From assembly GCA_028278645.1 (NCBI GenBank), contig JANQDZ010000067.1, positions 1 to 64,000 on the forward strand: 64,000 nt of DNA, in the 5' to 3' direction. This stretch comes from Longimicrobiales bacterium. Lineage in GTDB: Bacteria > Gemmatimonadota > Gemmatimonadetes > Longimicrobiales > Gaopeijiaceae. The notes beneath the pieces were generated by a model. The model saw nothing but the letters and a program-made list of their open reading frames with translations. It did no database searches and had not been told where the DNA came from. Of this stretch, positions 8,769-18,034 are shown piece by piece. How positions within the stretch are numbered: position 1 is the stretch's first letter; each line of letters starts with the position of its first letter. Both the position numbers and the translations under genes were made by a program.

Positions 8769-10057
8769 TCGAAGGCCCCGGCCCCCTTGGGCCACCGTCG
8801 GCTTCGGTGGTCTGCGTAGGTGATGAGCTGCTTTTTGGACAGACGGCGGACACGAACGGATCCTGGCTGTCCGGACAGCTCTCTTCCCTGGGCTTTAAGG
8901 TCGTGCGCCGGTTCGTAGTAGGTGACGTCCACGAAGAGATCCAGAAGACCGTCCAGGAAGCCCTCGAATCGGCGGAGGTCGTTCTGGTTTCTGGTGGTCT
9001 GGGCCCCACGCCTGATGACCTGACCCGTGAGGCCGTTGCCGGGCTCCTGGGCATTCGGTTGACACCGGATGCGGAGCTCCTCCACGACCTCCGAGGGCGA
9101 TTTCGGACCCGAGGTTTTAATGAGCTGCCACAGGGTGCCGGGGGGATGGCCCTGATCCCGGCAGAAGGCAGTGTCTTGGCGAACCCCCACGGGGCCGCCC
9201 CCGGCCTGGTCTTGGAGGATCCCGGCGGCGGCTTTTGTATTCTCCTCCCAGGGATTCCCAGAGAACTGGAAGGGATCTTCGAATCGGGCGTCCGTGACTT
9301 CCTTTCCGCGGCCTTCCCGGACCGGTTGGAGAAGGTGGTGCACCGTGTGATCCACACCCACGGCGTGCCTGAATCCGTTCTCATGAACGAGCTTCTGCCC
9401 CTGCTCCCAGAACATCCCGGGGATGTCTCCCTGGCGTTTCTCCCGGACCAGCTCGGCGTCCGGCTCCGGATAAGTACCCGGCAGGGCGGAAGCCGGCGGG
9501 ACGCGGAGGAGAGACTCCAACGGCTCGAGGGAGCAATGGAGCCGGTCCTGAGCCGATACCGCTTCCGAGCGGACTCAGGAGACCTGGCCGAGGCTGTGGG
9601 GGAGGCTCTTCTGCACGATGGCCACACTGTGGCCGTGGCCGAGAGCTGCACCGGGGGCCTGATCGCCAAACGTCTAACCGATCGCCCAGGGTCCTCCGGG
9701 TACTTCCTGGGCGGTGTCGTGGCATACGCCAACGAGGCGAAGATCGACAGACTCGAGGTGGCCGAGGGTTTGATCGAGGACCATGGCGTGGTCAGCGAGC
9801 CCGTGGCCCGGGCCATGGCGGAGGCGGTGAGGCAGAGGTTCGGTGCCAGCCTGGGCCTGGGAATCACCGGGATCGCCGGCCCTGGCGGTGGGTCAGCGGA
9901 AAAACCGGTCGGCACCGTTTATATGGCCGTCGCCTCAGGGAGGGGCACAGAGGTTCGAAAGGAGTATTTTCTGGGAGACCGGGAAGCGGTCCGAGGGCGG
10001 GCAGCTCATGCGGCTTTGGGATTGCTCCTGAAGCTCTTGGACGGGAGGATCAAGTGA
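8765..10057 (+). CDS. cinA: CinA: competence/damage-inducible protein with NMN deamidase domain
   Basis: The protein is about 430 residues. The N-terminal MoCF-like domain has CVGDELLFGQTADTN and SGGLGPTPDDLTREA. The C-terminal nicotinamide mononucleotide deamidase domain has AVAESCTGGLIAKRLTDRPG and GITGIAGPGGG. The start is TTG at 8765, overlapping the pgsA stop; a GGAG lies upstream, and the long in-frame extension back to 8192 is the shadow of pgsA. It recycles pyridine nucleotides. The overlap at both ends (10054 with the next gene) suggests one transcript. Confidence 0.94.
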   Translation: MIEGPGPLGPPSASVVCVGDELLFGQTADTNGSWLSGQLSSLGFKVVRRFVVGDVHEEIQKTVQEALESAEVVLVSGGLGPTPDDLTREAVAGLLGIRLTPDAELLHDLRGRFRTRGFNELPQGAGGMALIPAEGSVLANPHGAAPGLVLEDPGGGFCILLPGIPRELEGIFESGVRDFLSAAFPDRLEKVVHRVIHTHGVPESVLMNELLPLLPEHPGDVSLAFLPDQLGVRLRISTRQGGSRRDAEERLQRLEGAMEPVLSRYRFRADSGDLAEAVGEALLHDGHTVAVAESCTGGLIAKRLTDRPGSSGYFLGGVVAYANEAKIDRLEVAEGLIEDHGVVSEPVARAMAEAVRQRFGASLGLGITGIAGPGGGSAEKPVGTVYMAVASGRGTEVRKEYFLGDREAVRGRAAHAALGLLLKLLDGRIK

Positions 10058-10902
10058 CGGACCTCTGCAGGGAGGGAAAGGCCCCTGGGGCCCAGGGGAT
10101 CGAGCTCTCCTGGCGTCTTTGGGAGTCTCCTGAGCCCAGGTCCGCGCTTCTCCTGGTGCATGGCTTGGGGGAGCATTCGGGTCGGTACCACGACTTTGCG
10201 TCTTCCCTTGCCCAGGCAGGCACGTCGGTCTTCTCCTTCGATCTCAGGGGCCACGGGAGATCACCGGGGCAGCGGGGAGACGTGGACGCGTTCCCAAGGC
10301 TCCTCGAGGACCTTCTGGGGATGGAAACCGAGATGGCTCGGCAGCTGCCCGGCCACCTCCCCAGGTACCTGATGGGCCATTCTCTCGGCGGGTTGATTTG
10401 TATCAGGAGACTCCAGGTTTTCCGGGGCCCATTCGAAGGTGCGATCATTTCCGCGCCGTGGATGGCCACCGCGCTCCCGACCTGGCTCCGGAGGGTGGGC
10501 CGGTTCCTGGGCGTGGCTCTCCCGACAGTCCCGCTCCCGGCCGGGATCAATCCCGGGCGCCTGACCAGGGATCCGGAGATGGTGCGGGCATGGCGTGAGG
10601 ACCCCTTGATCCACACCCGGCTCACCGGGCGGTTTTTCCGGGAGGCCGAGCGTGAGCAGCGGAGGGTCTGGCTCTCCTCCATGCCCGAAGGAATGCCCCT
10701 CCTGTTCCTCATCCCGACGGACGACCGGGTGGTGCGGAGCTCCGTGACAGAAACCTTCGCAGGAGGAATTGTGGGATCCGAGACCCAAGTGGAGATTCTT
10801 GAAGGGCGCAGGCACGAACCGCTGAACGACCTGGATCGCCATCAAGTTTACCAAATGGTGATAGATTGGTTGGCGGCCCATACGGGGGCCGATCCGAACT
10901 GA
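10054..10902 (+). CDS. Alpha/beta hydrolase, monoacylglycerol-lipase-like
   Basis: The 282-residue protein has the oxyanion segment LLVHGLGEHSGRY, the strand SFDLRGHGRSPG, the nucleophile elbow MGHSLGGL (Ser at about residue 111), a candidate acid LIPTDDRVV, and a late His in EGRRHEPLND. This arrangement matches the serine aminopeptidase S33/monoglyceride lipase group. GTG at 10054 overlaps the cinA stop. The substrate is unknown; a lipid ester is likely but inferred. Confidence 0.88.
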   Translation: MTDLCREGKAPGAQGIELSWRLWESPEPRSALLLVHGLGEHSGRYHDFASSLAQAGTSVFSFDLRGHGRSPGQRGDVDAFPRLLEDLLGMETEMARQLPGHLPRYLMGHSLGGLICIRRLQVFRGPFEGAIISAPWMATALPTWLRRVGRFLGVALPTVPLPAGINPGRLTRDPEMVRAWREDPLIHTRLTGRFFREAEREQRRVWLSSMPEGMPLLFLIPTDDRVVRSSVTETFAGGIVGSETQVEILEGRRHEPLNDLDRHQVYQMVIDWLAAHTGADPN

Positions 10903-10956
10903 CCCCGATTGCCGGGGTTTCCATGAATCTGAAACGGGCATGGCTCGTACAAAGAG

Positions 10957-11661
10957 ATGACGAACGACGAATCGAAGAATGGCGAAGTTCCAGCTTCCGA
11001 GGGTGGCGTGGTTCCGGACTCTGAAGATGGAGCTGAGGTCGAGGGTGCTGAAGCCGAAGTGGAGGGGCCCTCGGAGGGGACGGACAGTTCGGACATTGGT
11101 GGATCCGCTGATGGACCTGGGGCAGAGCCCGGAGACACGGCCGGAATCGAGGATGGGGCGGAATTAGATGATCCTGGAGGAGCGGAGGAGGCCGGTGAAG
11201 GCGAGGACCTGGCGGCCTTACAGGAGGAGCTGAAGCGGTTGAGGGACCAGCATCTTCGTCTTGCGGCGGATTTCGAGAATTACCGGAAACGGGCCTCCGC
11301 AGAGTTGACCGGGAATTGGGTCAGGGCCCGGGCCGACCTGGTGCGATCCCTGGTGGAGGGCCTGGACGACCTCCAGCGTGTCAGCTGCTTCACCAGCGAG
11401 GACACCACGGTGGAGGCGCTAATAGAGGGGGTTGACCTCGTTGAACGAAACATCCTCAAAGCCCTGACCGAGGCCGGGCTCGAAGTGCTGAACCCGGAGG
11501 GGGAACGGTTCGACCCAAATATCATGGAAGCCATGATGAGGGTCCCGGCCGAGGAAGACGGCCAGGACGAGACGGTCCACCAGGTTTTCCTGAAAGGCTA
11601 CATGTTCAAGGACCAGCTGGTCCGCCCGGCTAGGGTGAGCGTGTACAAGGATGACGACTAG
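10957..11661 (+). CDS. grpE: Nucleotide exchange factor GrpE
   Basis: The 234-residue protein has a long acidic, low-complexity N-terminus (about 70 residues rich in Glu, Gly and Asp). The GrpE coiled coil follows (LAALQEELKRLRDQHLRLAADFENYRKR), then the beta-wing domain ending DQLVRPARVSVYK. It releases ADP from DnaK. Its stop codon is followed within two bases by a structured repeat element, with dnaJ beyond; dnaK is not adjacent. Confidence 0.95.
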   Translation: MTNDESKNGEVPASEGGVVPDSEDGAEVEGAEAEVEGPSEGTDSSDIGGSADGPGAEPGDTAGIEDGAELDDPGGAEEAGEGEDLAALQEELKRLRDQHLRLAADFENYRKRASAELTGNWVRARADLVRSLVEGLDDLQRVSCFTSEDTTVEALIEGVDLVERNILKALTEAGLEVLNPEGERFDPNIMEAMMRVPAEEDGQDETVHQVFLKGYMFKDQLVRPARVSVYKDDD

Positions 11662-11662
11662 G

Positions 11663-11969
11663 CTAGAAGCCTGATCGGAGTGGGGTGCGGCCGCGCGCAG
11701 GGGTCTTGCGAGGTTCAGGCGAGGAAGAGCGACAAACGCGATGCTGAAGTATCGGGGAGGAGCTCTGACGCTGTATGAGGCCGCTATCCCCCTGCGCCCA
11801 AACGAAAAGACTATATGGACTTAATCGATTGTGGGTTACGGCGGCACGGCCCCATCTTCTTCGTTGGCGCTCCTCGACGTAGCTTTGGCTATGCCGTCGG
11901 AGCGCCGCCTTGAACCTGGGCCGTGGCGTTCGTAACGCGGCTCGCCCCCCACTCCGATCAGGCTTCCAG
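11663..11969 (+). ncRNA. Candidate structured RNA element, copy 1 (grpE-dnaJ)
   Basis: A 307-base element fills the grpE-dnaJ gap. Its ends pair perfectly over 20 bases (11666-11685 with 11947-11966). Inside, CACGGCCC (about 11845) pairs with GGGCCGTG (about 11919), and GGCGCTCC (11866-11873) pairs with GGAGCGCC (11899-11906), topped by a TAGC/GCTA stem. There is also a GATGC-TGAA-GTATC hairpin. A related element lies at 14307-14656 on the minus strand, with the same outline but different, compensating bases in the stems. No open reading frame fits. I know of no named family that it matches. Confidence 0.7.
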
Positions 11970-12003
11970 AACTCCCCTCGGGGAGGGTTCACGAGATGGT
12001 TGA

Positions 12004-13149
12004 ATGACGACACCGACAAAAGATTTCTATGAGATCCTGGGGGTGAAGGAGAAAGCCTCCCAGGCAGAGATCAAAAAAGCCTACCGAAAGCTGGCGAAGC
12101 AGTACCATCCGGACGCCAACCGGGGGAATCCCAAGGCTTCGGAAAGGTTCAAGGAGATCGGCGAAGCCTATTCCGTCCTCTCCGACGAAAAGAAGAGGAA
12201 ACAGTACGACCAGATGAAACGCCTGGGTGCATTCGGCCTGGGCGGGCAGCCGGGGAAGGGACCTTTCTCCAGGAGTGGGCCCGGACCCGGGTTCGGCGGG
12301 ACTCAACCCGGCGGAGGCTTTTCGTTCGACGATCTCTCGGGCTTCGGCGGAGGGATCTCCGATCTGTTCAGCAGCATCTTCGACAGGGGCGGGAAGAAGG
12401 AGCCCAGCAAAACCCGGAAGGGACCGGCCAAGGGCAGGAATGTTGAGTACCTGGTGGAGGTGGCTTTCGAGACCGCCGTCCGAGGGGGACGGATAGGGAT
12501 CAACGTGCCGATCACCGAAGAGTGTGCCACCTGTGGTGGATCAGGGGCCACTCCTGGGACCTCTTCGAAGACCTGCTCCGAGTGTAAGGGCTCCGGCAAT
12601 GTCTCGTTTGGTCAGGGCGGCTTCGCCGTGAAGCGTCCCTGCCCGGCATGTATGGGCCGAGGGACCATCCCTGAAAAACCCTGTAAGCCCTGTGACGGAA
12701 GCGGAACCGTCCGGCAGAACCGGAAGATCCAGGTGACGGTGCCGAAGGGGGTAGAGAACGGCTCAAAAGTCAGGCTTACTGGCCAGGGGGAGCGCGGTTC
12801 GGCCGGTGGCGTGCCGGGAGATCTGGATATCACCTTCAAGGTGAAGCCTCATCGGTTCTTCCAGAGGGATGGATTGGACCTGGAGGTGACGGTTCCCATC
12901 AACATCGCACAGGCGTCTCTGGGATCGAAGATCAAAGTCCGCACTCTCGACGGGAAAAAGGTCGTGCTGCGTATTCCTCCCGGGACCCAAACCGGGACCC
13001 GTTTCAGGATCCGTGGCCAGGGGGTGGAGAAGGGTGGGAGAATCGGGGACCTCTTCGTAGAGGTGAAGCTGGAAGTTCCAGACGAGCTTTCAGCCGAAAG
13101 CCAGAAACTCATGGAGGCTCTGGCGACGGACGCGGAGCTCAAATACTGA
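12004..13149 (+). CDS. dnaJ: Chaperone DnaJ (type I)
   Basis: The 381-residue protein has a J-domain with the HPD motif ([17 protein letters not shown]), a Gly/Phe-rich linker, and a zinc-binding domain with four CxxCxGxG-type repeats ([32 protein letters not shown]). A C-terminal substrate-binding domain follows ([14 protein letters not shown]). It stimulates DnaK ATPase. It is separated from grpE by the structured element and is transcribed in the same direction. Confidence 0.96.
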   Translation: MTTPTKDFYEILGVKEKASQAEIKKAYRKLAKQYHPDANRGNPKASERFKEIGEAYSVLSDEKKRKQYDQMKRLGAFGLGGQPGKGPFSRSGPGPGFGGTQPGGGFSFDDLSGFGGGISDLFSSIFDRGGKKEPSKTRKGPAKGRNVEYLVEVAFETAVRGGRIGINVPITEECATCGGSGATPGTSSKTCSECKGSGNVSFGQGGFAVKRPCPACMGRGTIPEKPCKPCDGSGTVRQNRKIQVTVPKGVENGSKVRLTGQGERGSAGGVPGDLDITFKVKPHRFFQRDGLDLEVTVPINIAQASLGSKIKVRTLDGKKVVLRIPPGTQTGTRFRIRGQGVEKGGRIGDLFVEVKLEVPDELSAESQKLMEALATDAELKY

Positions 13150-13185
13150 GCCGTCGTCGATCAGGAGAGGCCCTTCGCCCCGGGT

Positions 13186-14265
13186 TCAAACCCTGCTTAA
13201 AATCCGTCCTCCGCCCAGGACTCGTTCATCGGAGAAAAGGACTCCGGACTGGCCCGGGGTGACGGCGAACTGAGGATCAAGCAGGGCCAGGCCCAATACC
13301 TCTCCCTCAACGCTTTCGACACGGGCAGGACAGGCTATTCCACGGTGCCGAAGTTGAACCTGGATCTCGGCGCCTACCGCCAGCGGGTCCGCCAGCCAGT
13401 TCAAACCCTCAAGGAAGACCCTGTCGGCGAGCATCTCGTTCCTGGGCCCCACCACCACCTCACGCGTTTCCGGCCTCACCGCGACCACGAACATGGCCTC
13501 CGGGAATCCCCCGGGAAGGCCCTTCCGCTGCCCGACGGTATAGCCGGCGTAGCCCTCGTGGCTTCCCACCCTTTCACCCTCGGCGGTCACGATGGCCCCA
13601 GGTTGAAAAGCTTGATGTGTGGTTGGCAGACGTTTCCGAAGCAGGTCCCGGTAGTCTCCGGTAGGAACGAAACAGATCTCTTGGGATTCCGGTTTGTCGG
13701 CCGTAACCAAGCCCCGGTCCCTTGCCAGGGCTCTTACCTCCGCCTTCGAATGGTTTCCGAGGGGAAAGTGGAGGAAAGGCAGGGAAGATCTGGGTAATCC
13801 CCACAGGAAATAAGCCTGGTCCTTCGCCCGGTCTGCGCCCCTCAGGAGGATCGGGCCATGCGGGCCGCCCCTTTCCACCCGGACATAATGGCCGGTAGCG
13901 ATCCCGTCAGCGCCCATGTCCTGGGCCCGGCTCAGAAGGTCGCCGAACTTGGTAAAGGAGTTACACCGGACGCAGGGGTTTGGAGTTCTTCCGTTGGCGT
14001 ACTCGTCCACGAAGTTGTCGATGACATCCCGGGTGAATTCCTCCTCCACGTCGAAGACCGAGTGGGGAATCTCCAGGGCCCGGGCCACGGTTTTTGCGTC
14101 TTGCACACCTTCCAGCCCGCAGCAACTCTTCGCGTGGGAGGCCTCACCGGTATAGCAGAAGGTCCTCAGAGTCGCGCCTACGACCTCGTGGCCCGCCTCC
14201 ACCAATAGCGCAGCCGCCAGGGATGAATCCACCCCCCCGGACATGGCAACAAGGATCCGGCTCAC
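13186..14265 (-). CDS. mnmA: tRNA 2-thiouridine(34) synthase MnmA
   Basis: The product is 359 residues. The start is GTG at 14265, with AGGAG 6 bases upstream; translation reads MSRILVAMSGGVDSSLAA, containing the PP-loop. The longer frame to 14523 would run into the repeat element. Other features are the catalytic cysteine in NPCVRCNSF and the second in IACPARVES, plus GHYVRVE, DQAYFLWGL and SQEICFVPTGDYR. It inserts sulfur at U34 of Glu, Gln and Lys tRNAs using persulfide from IscS or relay proteins. It converges with dnaJ. Confidence 0.95.
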   Translation of the reverse strand: MSRILVAMSGGVDSSLAAALLVEAGHEVVGATLRTFCYTGEASHAKSCCGLEGVQDAKTVARALEIPHSVFDVEEEFTRDVIDNFVDEYANGRTPNPCVRCNSFTKFGDLLSRAQDMGADGIATGHYVRVERGGPHGPILLRGADRAKDQAYFLWGLPRSSLPFLHFPLGNHSKAEVRALARDRGLVTADKPESQEICFVPTGDYRDLLRKRLPTTHQAFQPGAIVTAEGERVGSHEGYAGYTVGQRKGLPGGFPEAMFVVAVRPETREVVVGPRNEMLADRVFLEGLNWLADPLAVGAEIQVQLRHRGIACPARVESVEGEVLGLALLDPQFAVTPGQSGVLFSDERVLGGGRILSRV

Positions 14266-14306
14266 GGAGAGCTCCTGGGGTGGTCCGGTCGTGACATGGG
14301 CGAGGG

Positions 14307-14656
14307 CTAGAAGGGTGTTGCGAAAAGGAGGCGAGCCTCGTTTCGAGCGCCACGGGGCCATATGCAAGGCGGGGCTTCGAAGGCATAGCCATGCGCTACG
14401 TCGAGAAGTCCCAACGATGCAGATGGCCCCGTGCCGTCGGGGCGAGCGGCCTGCCCGCTGGCAGGTTCGCGGTGGTCTTCCGCGAGACCGCCAAGCGCAG
14501 CGGAGGCGAAACCCGAAGGGCACAGGGAGGTTGCGGCGCTATACTTCGTCAGAACTCCTCTCCGATGCTTCAGCATCGCCATCGTCGTCCTTCCTTGTCT
14601 AGCATCCGCAAGCTCCCTATGCGAGGCCGCACCCCCTTTTCGCAACACCCTTCTAG
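14307..14656 (-). ncRNA. Candidate structured RNA element, copy 2 (bshB1-mnmA)
   Basis: This 350-base element reads on the minus strand, the same direction as the flanking genes. The ends pair perfectly over 22 bases (14307-14328 with 14635-14656). Its internal stem CACGGGGCCAT/ATGGCCCCGTG, the next helix GGGACTTC/GAAGCCCC (one mismatch) with a TAGC/GCTA top, and a GATGC-TGAA-GCATC hairpin all match the plan of copy 1 while the sequence differs. It has extra hairpins in the centre compared with copy 1. Its outer edge contains the bshB1 stop codon, and its other end is 42 bases from the mnmA start. Confidence 0.7.
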
Positions 14657-15375
14657 AACGTCGAGACGGGGAGGGCTCCCAAGGAGGGGACCTGAAGCGT
14701 CTCACGGGTCCAGAACGGCTCACCGTACTCGACCCGAATGAGGGATCCCACTCTGGCCGCGTGGGCCTTGATTTGCTCTTCCAAGGACCTGCCCCCTCCA
14801 GGGAAAATCTCACCGGCTTGAACAGTGCCTCCGAACTGGGAGTTGTATGCGGCCACGGCGGCCAGCTTTCTGTCCATCTGCTCGGAGATGTCCACCACGA
14901 AAGTGGGTTTTTGCGGCTCCTCCCGGAAGGAGAGGGCGTGCACCACCTTGTGAGGTCGATGAGGTGCTCCTCGTGCCGGAAAGTTCTTCAAACCCGCTAG
15001 ATAGGCGGAGTCGTAGACCAACTCTGCCGCCGCTCTGTGGTCCGGATGCCGTCCCTGGAGCCAATGGGTGATGACGGTCCGGGGTCTCAGCTCCCGCAGG
15101 AGCCCTGCGACGATGATCCGGGCCTTCGGTGTGTTCTGCAGGTTGGCGTCGTGGAGCTCCGCGTTCCTCCGGACCGCAAGGCCGAGGAGCTCGGCGGCGG
15201 CATCGGCCTCCCGCGCTCGGAGCTCAGGTGATCCCTGGCTCCCCATCTCCCCTCGGGTGAGGTCCAGCACACCGGTGCGTTCCCCTATTTCCTTGGAGAC
15301 CAGGAGAGACCCACCACAAATCAGCTCCGCATCGTCGGGATGAGCTACGACGGCTAAGACGTCGAGAGGTTCCAT
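14653..15375 (-). CDS. bshB1: Bacillithiol biosynthesis deacetylase BshB1
   Basis: The 240-residue PIG-L/LmbE-family zinc deacetylase has AHPDDAELICGGSL at the N-terminus (AHPDD metal motif), TRGEMGSQGSPELRAREA, and the second metal motif HWLQGRHPDHRAAAEL. RGEMGSQG...REA is typical of BshB1 rather than BshB2. It removes the acetyl group from GlcNAc-malate. The TAG stop lies inside the terminal stem of the structured element. Confidence 0.9.
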   Translation of the reverse strand: MEPLDVLAVVAHPDDAELICGGSLLVSKEIGERTGVLDLTRGEMGSQGSPELRAREADAAAELLGLAVRRNAELHDANLQNTPKARIIVAGLLRELRPRTVITHWLQGRHPDHRAAAELVYDSAYLAGLKNFPARGAPHRPHKVVHALSFREEPQKPTFVVDISEQMDRKLAAVAAYNSQFGGTVQAGEIFPGGGRSLEEQIKAHAARVGSLIRVEYGEPFWTRETLQVPSLGALPVSTF

Positions 15376-15426
15376 AGTGGTGTTCGAAGCTGGAGGAACG
15401 GTCGGGATGCGGCCCAGTTGCCGCCC

Positions 15427-16713
15427 TTATTCGTAACGAAGGGCGTCCACCGGATCCAGTCTGGAGGCCCGGACGGCCGGTAGCAACCCGAACAACATCC
15501 CGGTCAACAGAGCCATGGTCAGAGCCGCCAAAACCGACCAGACGGGGATGGAGGCCGGGATGGGTGTGGCCCTCTCCACCAGCTCGGCCGCAACGGCCCC
15601 CAGGATCATGCCTGATGCTCCGCCGAGGAACGTGAGAACCCCGGCCTCGACCAGGAATTGCCAGAGGATCTCCCTTCTCGTGGCGCCAACAGCCTTCCGG
15701 ACGCCGATCTCGCGGGTACGCTCGGTGACGGAGATCAGCATGATTCCGATCACCCCCACACCTCCTACCATGAGCCCTACGGAGGAGAGGGCGAGCATCA
15801 CAATAAAAAAGACACCGGTCAGCTGATTGAACATGTCCACCAGCTGGGAGGACTGGAGAATGGCGAAGTTGTTTTCTTCCTGTGGACCGAGACCCCTGAG
15901 GGTCCTGAGGAGGCTGATGATCTGGTCCTGGACGATCTCCGTCGGGACCCCTTCCTCGGGGACCACCAGGACCTGGAAAAACATGTCGTCGGCCTTGAGA
16001 CGCTTCAGTGCCGCCGTGAAAGGAACGACGGCGAAGTGCTGGACCACATCGGAGAACACGTTGTCGCCGATGTCAAAAACCCCAATCACGGTGAAGAGCT
16101 CGTTGACGGCCCGCCGGCCCGATGCGATCCGCACCCGCTTCCCGATGGGATCGAGGGAGCCAAAAAGTTCTTCGGCCAGCGCGGTGGAGATGACGATGAC
16201 CCCCCGCGCCTGCTCGACCTCTGTCCGAATGAAATTCCGTCCCGCCGAGAAGTCTCCGATAGTATATCCGGTCCATCCCTCGGAATCTGCGCTGGCCTGT
16301 ACGCCTCTGACCCGCCGGCCTGCATAGGAGATGGAGAGGCTCATGTCGAAGTCCACGATGGCCTCGCGGACGGCTGGCAGACGGCCGATGCGTTCGGCTT
16401 CCAAGGGGGTGATCTTTGGCTTGTTCCACCAGGGTGGGCGACCCGAACCGTCTGTCACGATGCGCACGTCGGTCATGTCGAACCGCGTCACGATCAGGTT
16501 CTCTTGACCTGCCGATTCGAAGGCTTCCAGCACGCTGCTTCGGATTCCGGTGATGAGGGCCGCCATGGTGACCACCACAGCCACGCCGATGGCCACGCCG
16601 AGGATCGTGAGGCTGGTTCGGACCCGGTTGGCGTTGATGGCGGACAGGGCGATCCGGACCCCTTCCTCCAACATGCCCCAAGCCCCTCCCGGGGCTCCGT
16701 TGGGATTACTCAT
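15427..16713 (-). CDS. ABC transporter permease (MacB/LolC-type), distal gene of export operon
   Basis: The 428-residue protein has the MacB-type layout: one N-terminal membrane helix (LTILGVAIGVAVVVTMAALI), a large periplasmic domain, and three C-terminal helices including MVGGVGVIGIMLISV. It ends VRASRLDPVDALRYE, the hallmark tail of this permease family. No ATP-binding domain is present. ATG at 16713 overlaps the stop of the preceding permease by 8 bases (ATGAGTAA), so the two are coupled. Confidence 0.9.
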   Translation of the reverse strand: MSNPNGAPGGAWGMLEEGVRIALSAINANRVRTSLTILGVAIGVAVVVTMAALITGIRSSVLEAFESAGQENLIVTRFDMTDVRIVTDGSGRPPWWNKPKITPLEAERIGRLPAVREAIVDFDMSLSISYAGRRVRGVQASADSEGWTGYTIGDFSAGRNFIRTEVEQARGVIVISTALAEELFGSLDPIGKRVRIASGRRAVNELFTVIGVFDIGDNVFSDVVQHFAVVPFTAALKRLKADDMFFQVLVVPEEGVPTEIVQDQIISLLRTLRGLGPQEENNFAILQSSQLVDMFNQLTGVFFIVMLALSSVGLMVGGVGVIGIMLISVTERTREIGVRKAVGATRREILWQFLVEAGVLTFLGGASGMILGAVAAELVERATPIPASIPVWSVLAALTMALLTGMLFGLLPAVRASRLDPVDALRYE

Positions 16714-18034
16714 AACGGAGCGCGTCGACCGGGTCGAGTTTGGCCGCACGGGCGGCGGGGTAGACCCCTGCGATCATCCCGACCGCGACACCCAACCCCA
16801 CCCCCAGGGTCACCCACTCCGGAGCTACCGCGGCGGGCATGGGGGAGAGGGCGGCCACCAGCCAGGCCAGGGCGATGCCCACCGCTACTCCGATGGCGGC
16901 ACCCACGCCCGACAGGGTCGCCGACTCGATCAGGACCTGGACCACGATGTCACGCCGTCGGGCTCCGATGGCCTTCCTGACACCGATCTCCCGGGTACGC
17001 TCCATGACCGAGACGAGCATGATGTTCATGATCACGATCCCGCCCACCACCAGAGAGATTCCCACCAAGCCTGGGAGGGCGGTAAAGAGGACTCTGGATA
17101 TGGTGTCCCAGAAACCCAGGGATTCTTCGGCTGTTTCCAGCTCGAAGCTGTTGGGTTCGGAGGGCCGGAGACCGTCTTTTGTCCTCATGATGGCTTCGAT
17201 CTCCATCATGGCCGGCTGAATGTCCTGCGGGGTTTCGGTTTGAACCAGGATGTTTTCGATGAACCCCCTAGGGCTCACCACCGTTTGGATCGGAGAGAGG
17301 CCGGGGGCGATGGCCCGGTTGTCCAGGGAGATTCCGAAGATCGACCCTTGCTCCTCCAGGACACCGATGATCCGGTAAGGGAACCCCCGAATGCGGACCG
17401 ATCTCCCCAGGGGATCCAGTCCCTGGAAGAGAACCTCGGCGGTCCTTATCCCCAGGATGACCACGGCCACGCCGCGTTCCGCTTCTTGGGCGCTGAAAGG
17501 CCGGCCCCGTTCCACCACCAGGTTCCGGATCTGGAGGAGTTCCGGCGGACCGGCCGAAATGATTACGTTTTCGACCTTCCTGCCGTTGTCTCCCTCCAGC
17601 GTTCCCATGTTGTCACTCTCGGCCGCGACGATGGCGGGGACCGTGAGGTTTTCCTTGATGATCTCGGCGTCCTCGTGGGTGAGGCGCCGCCGCCGGGCCC
17701 ACTGTCTGGCCTCCCTTGTGCCCGCCTGGATCTGGACGGAGGGAGCCCGGGTGATGGTGATGGTATTGATGCCGAAGATTTGACTGGCGAAGTCCTCCTT
17801 GATGTACTGGTCCATCCCCTCCACGACGCTCACCACCACCAGGAGGAACATGACCCCGATGATCACACCCAGGAGTGAGAAGAAGCTTTTCAGCTTCTCC
17901 GTCCTGATCTGCGTCAGAGCCAGAAAGACGCCTTCCCAGACATTCATGCCGCGGAGCCCCTGGGTCGACGCCTCGGAGGGGTTGGCGAGAACATCATGCG
18001 CAAGATCATGGGCCTGACTGGCTCCCCTCTCCAA
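16706..18034 (-). CDS. ABC transporter permease (MacB/LolC-type)
   Basis: The protein has 442 residues in the longest frame. The first about 29 residues are poorly supported, and a start at about 17947 (MNVWEGVFLAL) is equally plausible. Topology matches the downstream permease: N-terminal helix (FFSLLGVIIGVMFLLVVVSV), a periplasmic domain, three C-terminal helices and the tail AAKLDPVDALRYE. It is paralogous to its neighbour, so the pair probably forms a heterodimer. It lacks a nucleotide-binding domain. Confidence 0.88.
   Translation of the reverse strand: MERGASQAHDLAHDVLANPSEASTQGLRGMNVWEGVFLALTQIRTEKLKSFFSLLGVIIGVMFLLVVVSVVEGMDQYIKEDFASQIFGINTITITRAPSVQIQAGTREARQWARRRRLTHEDAEIIKENLTVPAIVAAESDNMGTLEGDNGRKVENVIISAGPPELLQIRNLVVERGRPFSAQEAERGVAVVILGIRTAEVLFQGLDPLGRSVRIRGFPYRIIGVLEEQGSIFGISLDNRAIAPGLSPIQTVVSPRGFIENILVQTETPQDIQPAMMEIEAIMRTKDGLRPSEPNSFELETAEESLGFWDTISRVLFTALPGLVGISLVVGGIVIMNIMLVSVMERTREIGVRKAIGARRRDIVVQVLIESATLSGVGAAIGVAVGIALAWLVAALSPMPAAVAPEWVTLGVGLGVAVGMIAGVYPAARAAKLDPVDALRYE

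Noticed and set aside
11663-14656. MITE-type transposon as explanation for the two elements
   Set aside because: Terminal arms are perfect within each copy but different between copies, which is opposite to what a shared transposase site would require; not fully excluded.
15658-17878. Long plus-strand open frames (about 440 codons each) opposite the permease genes
   Set aside because: They are antisense shadows of high-GC coding regions, rich in His, Asp and Gly with no domain signal or ribosome-binding site.
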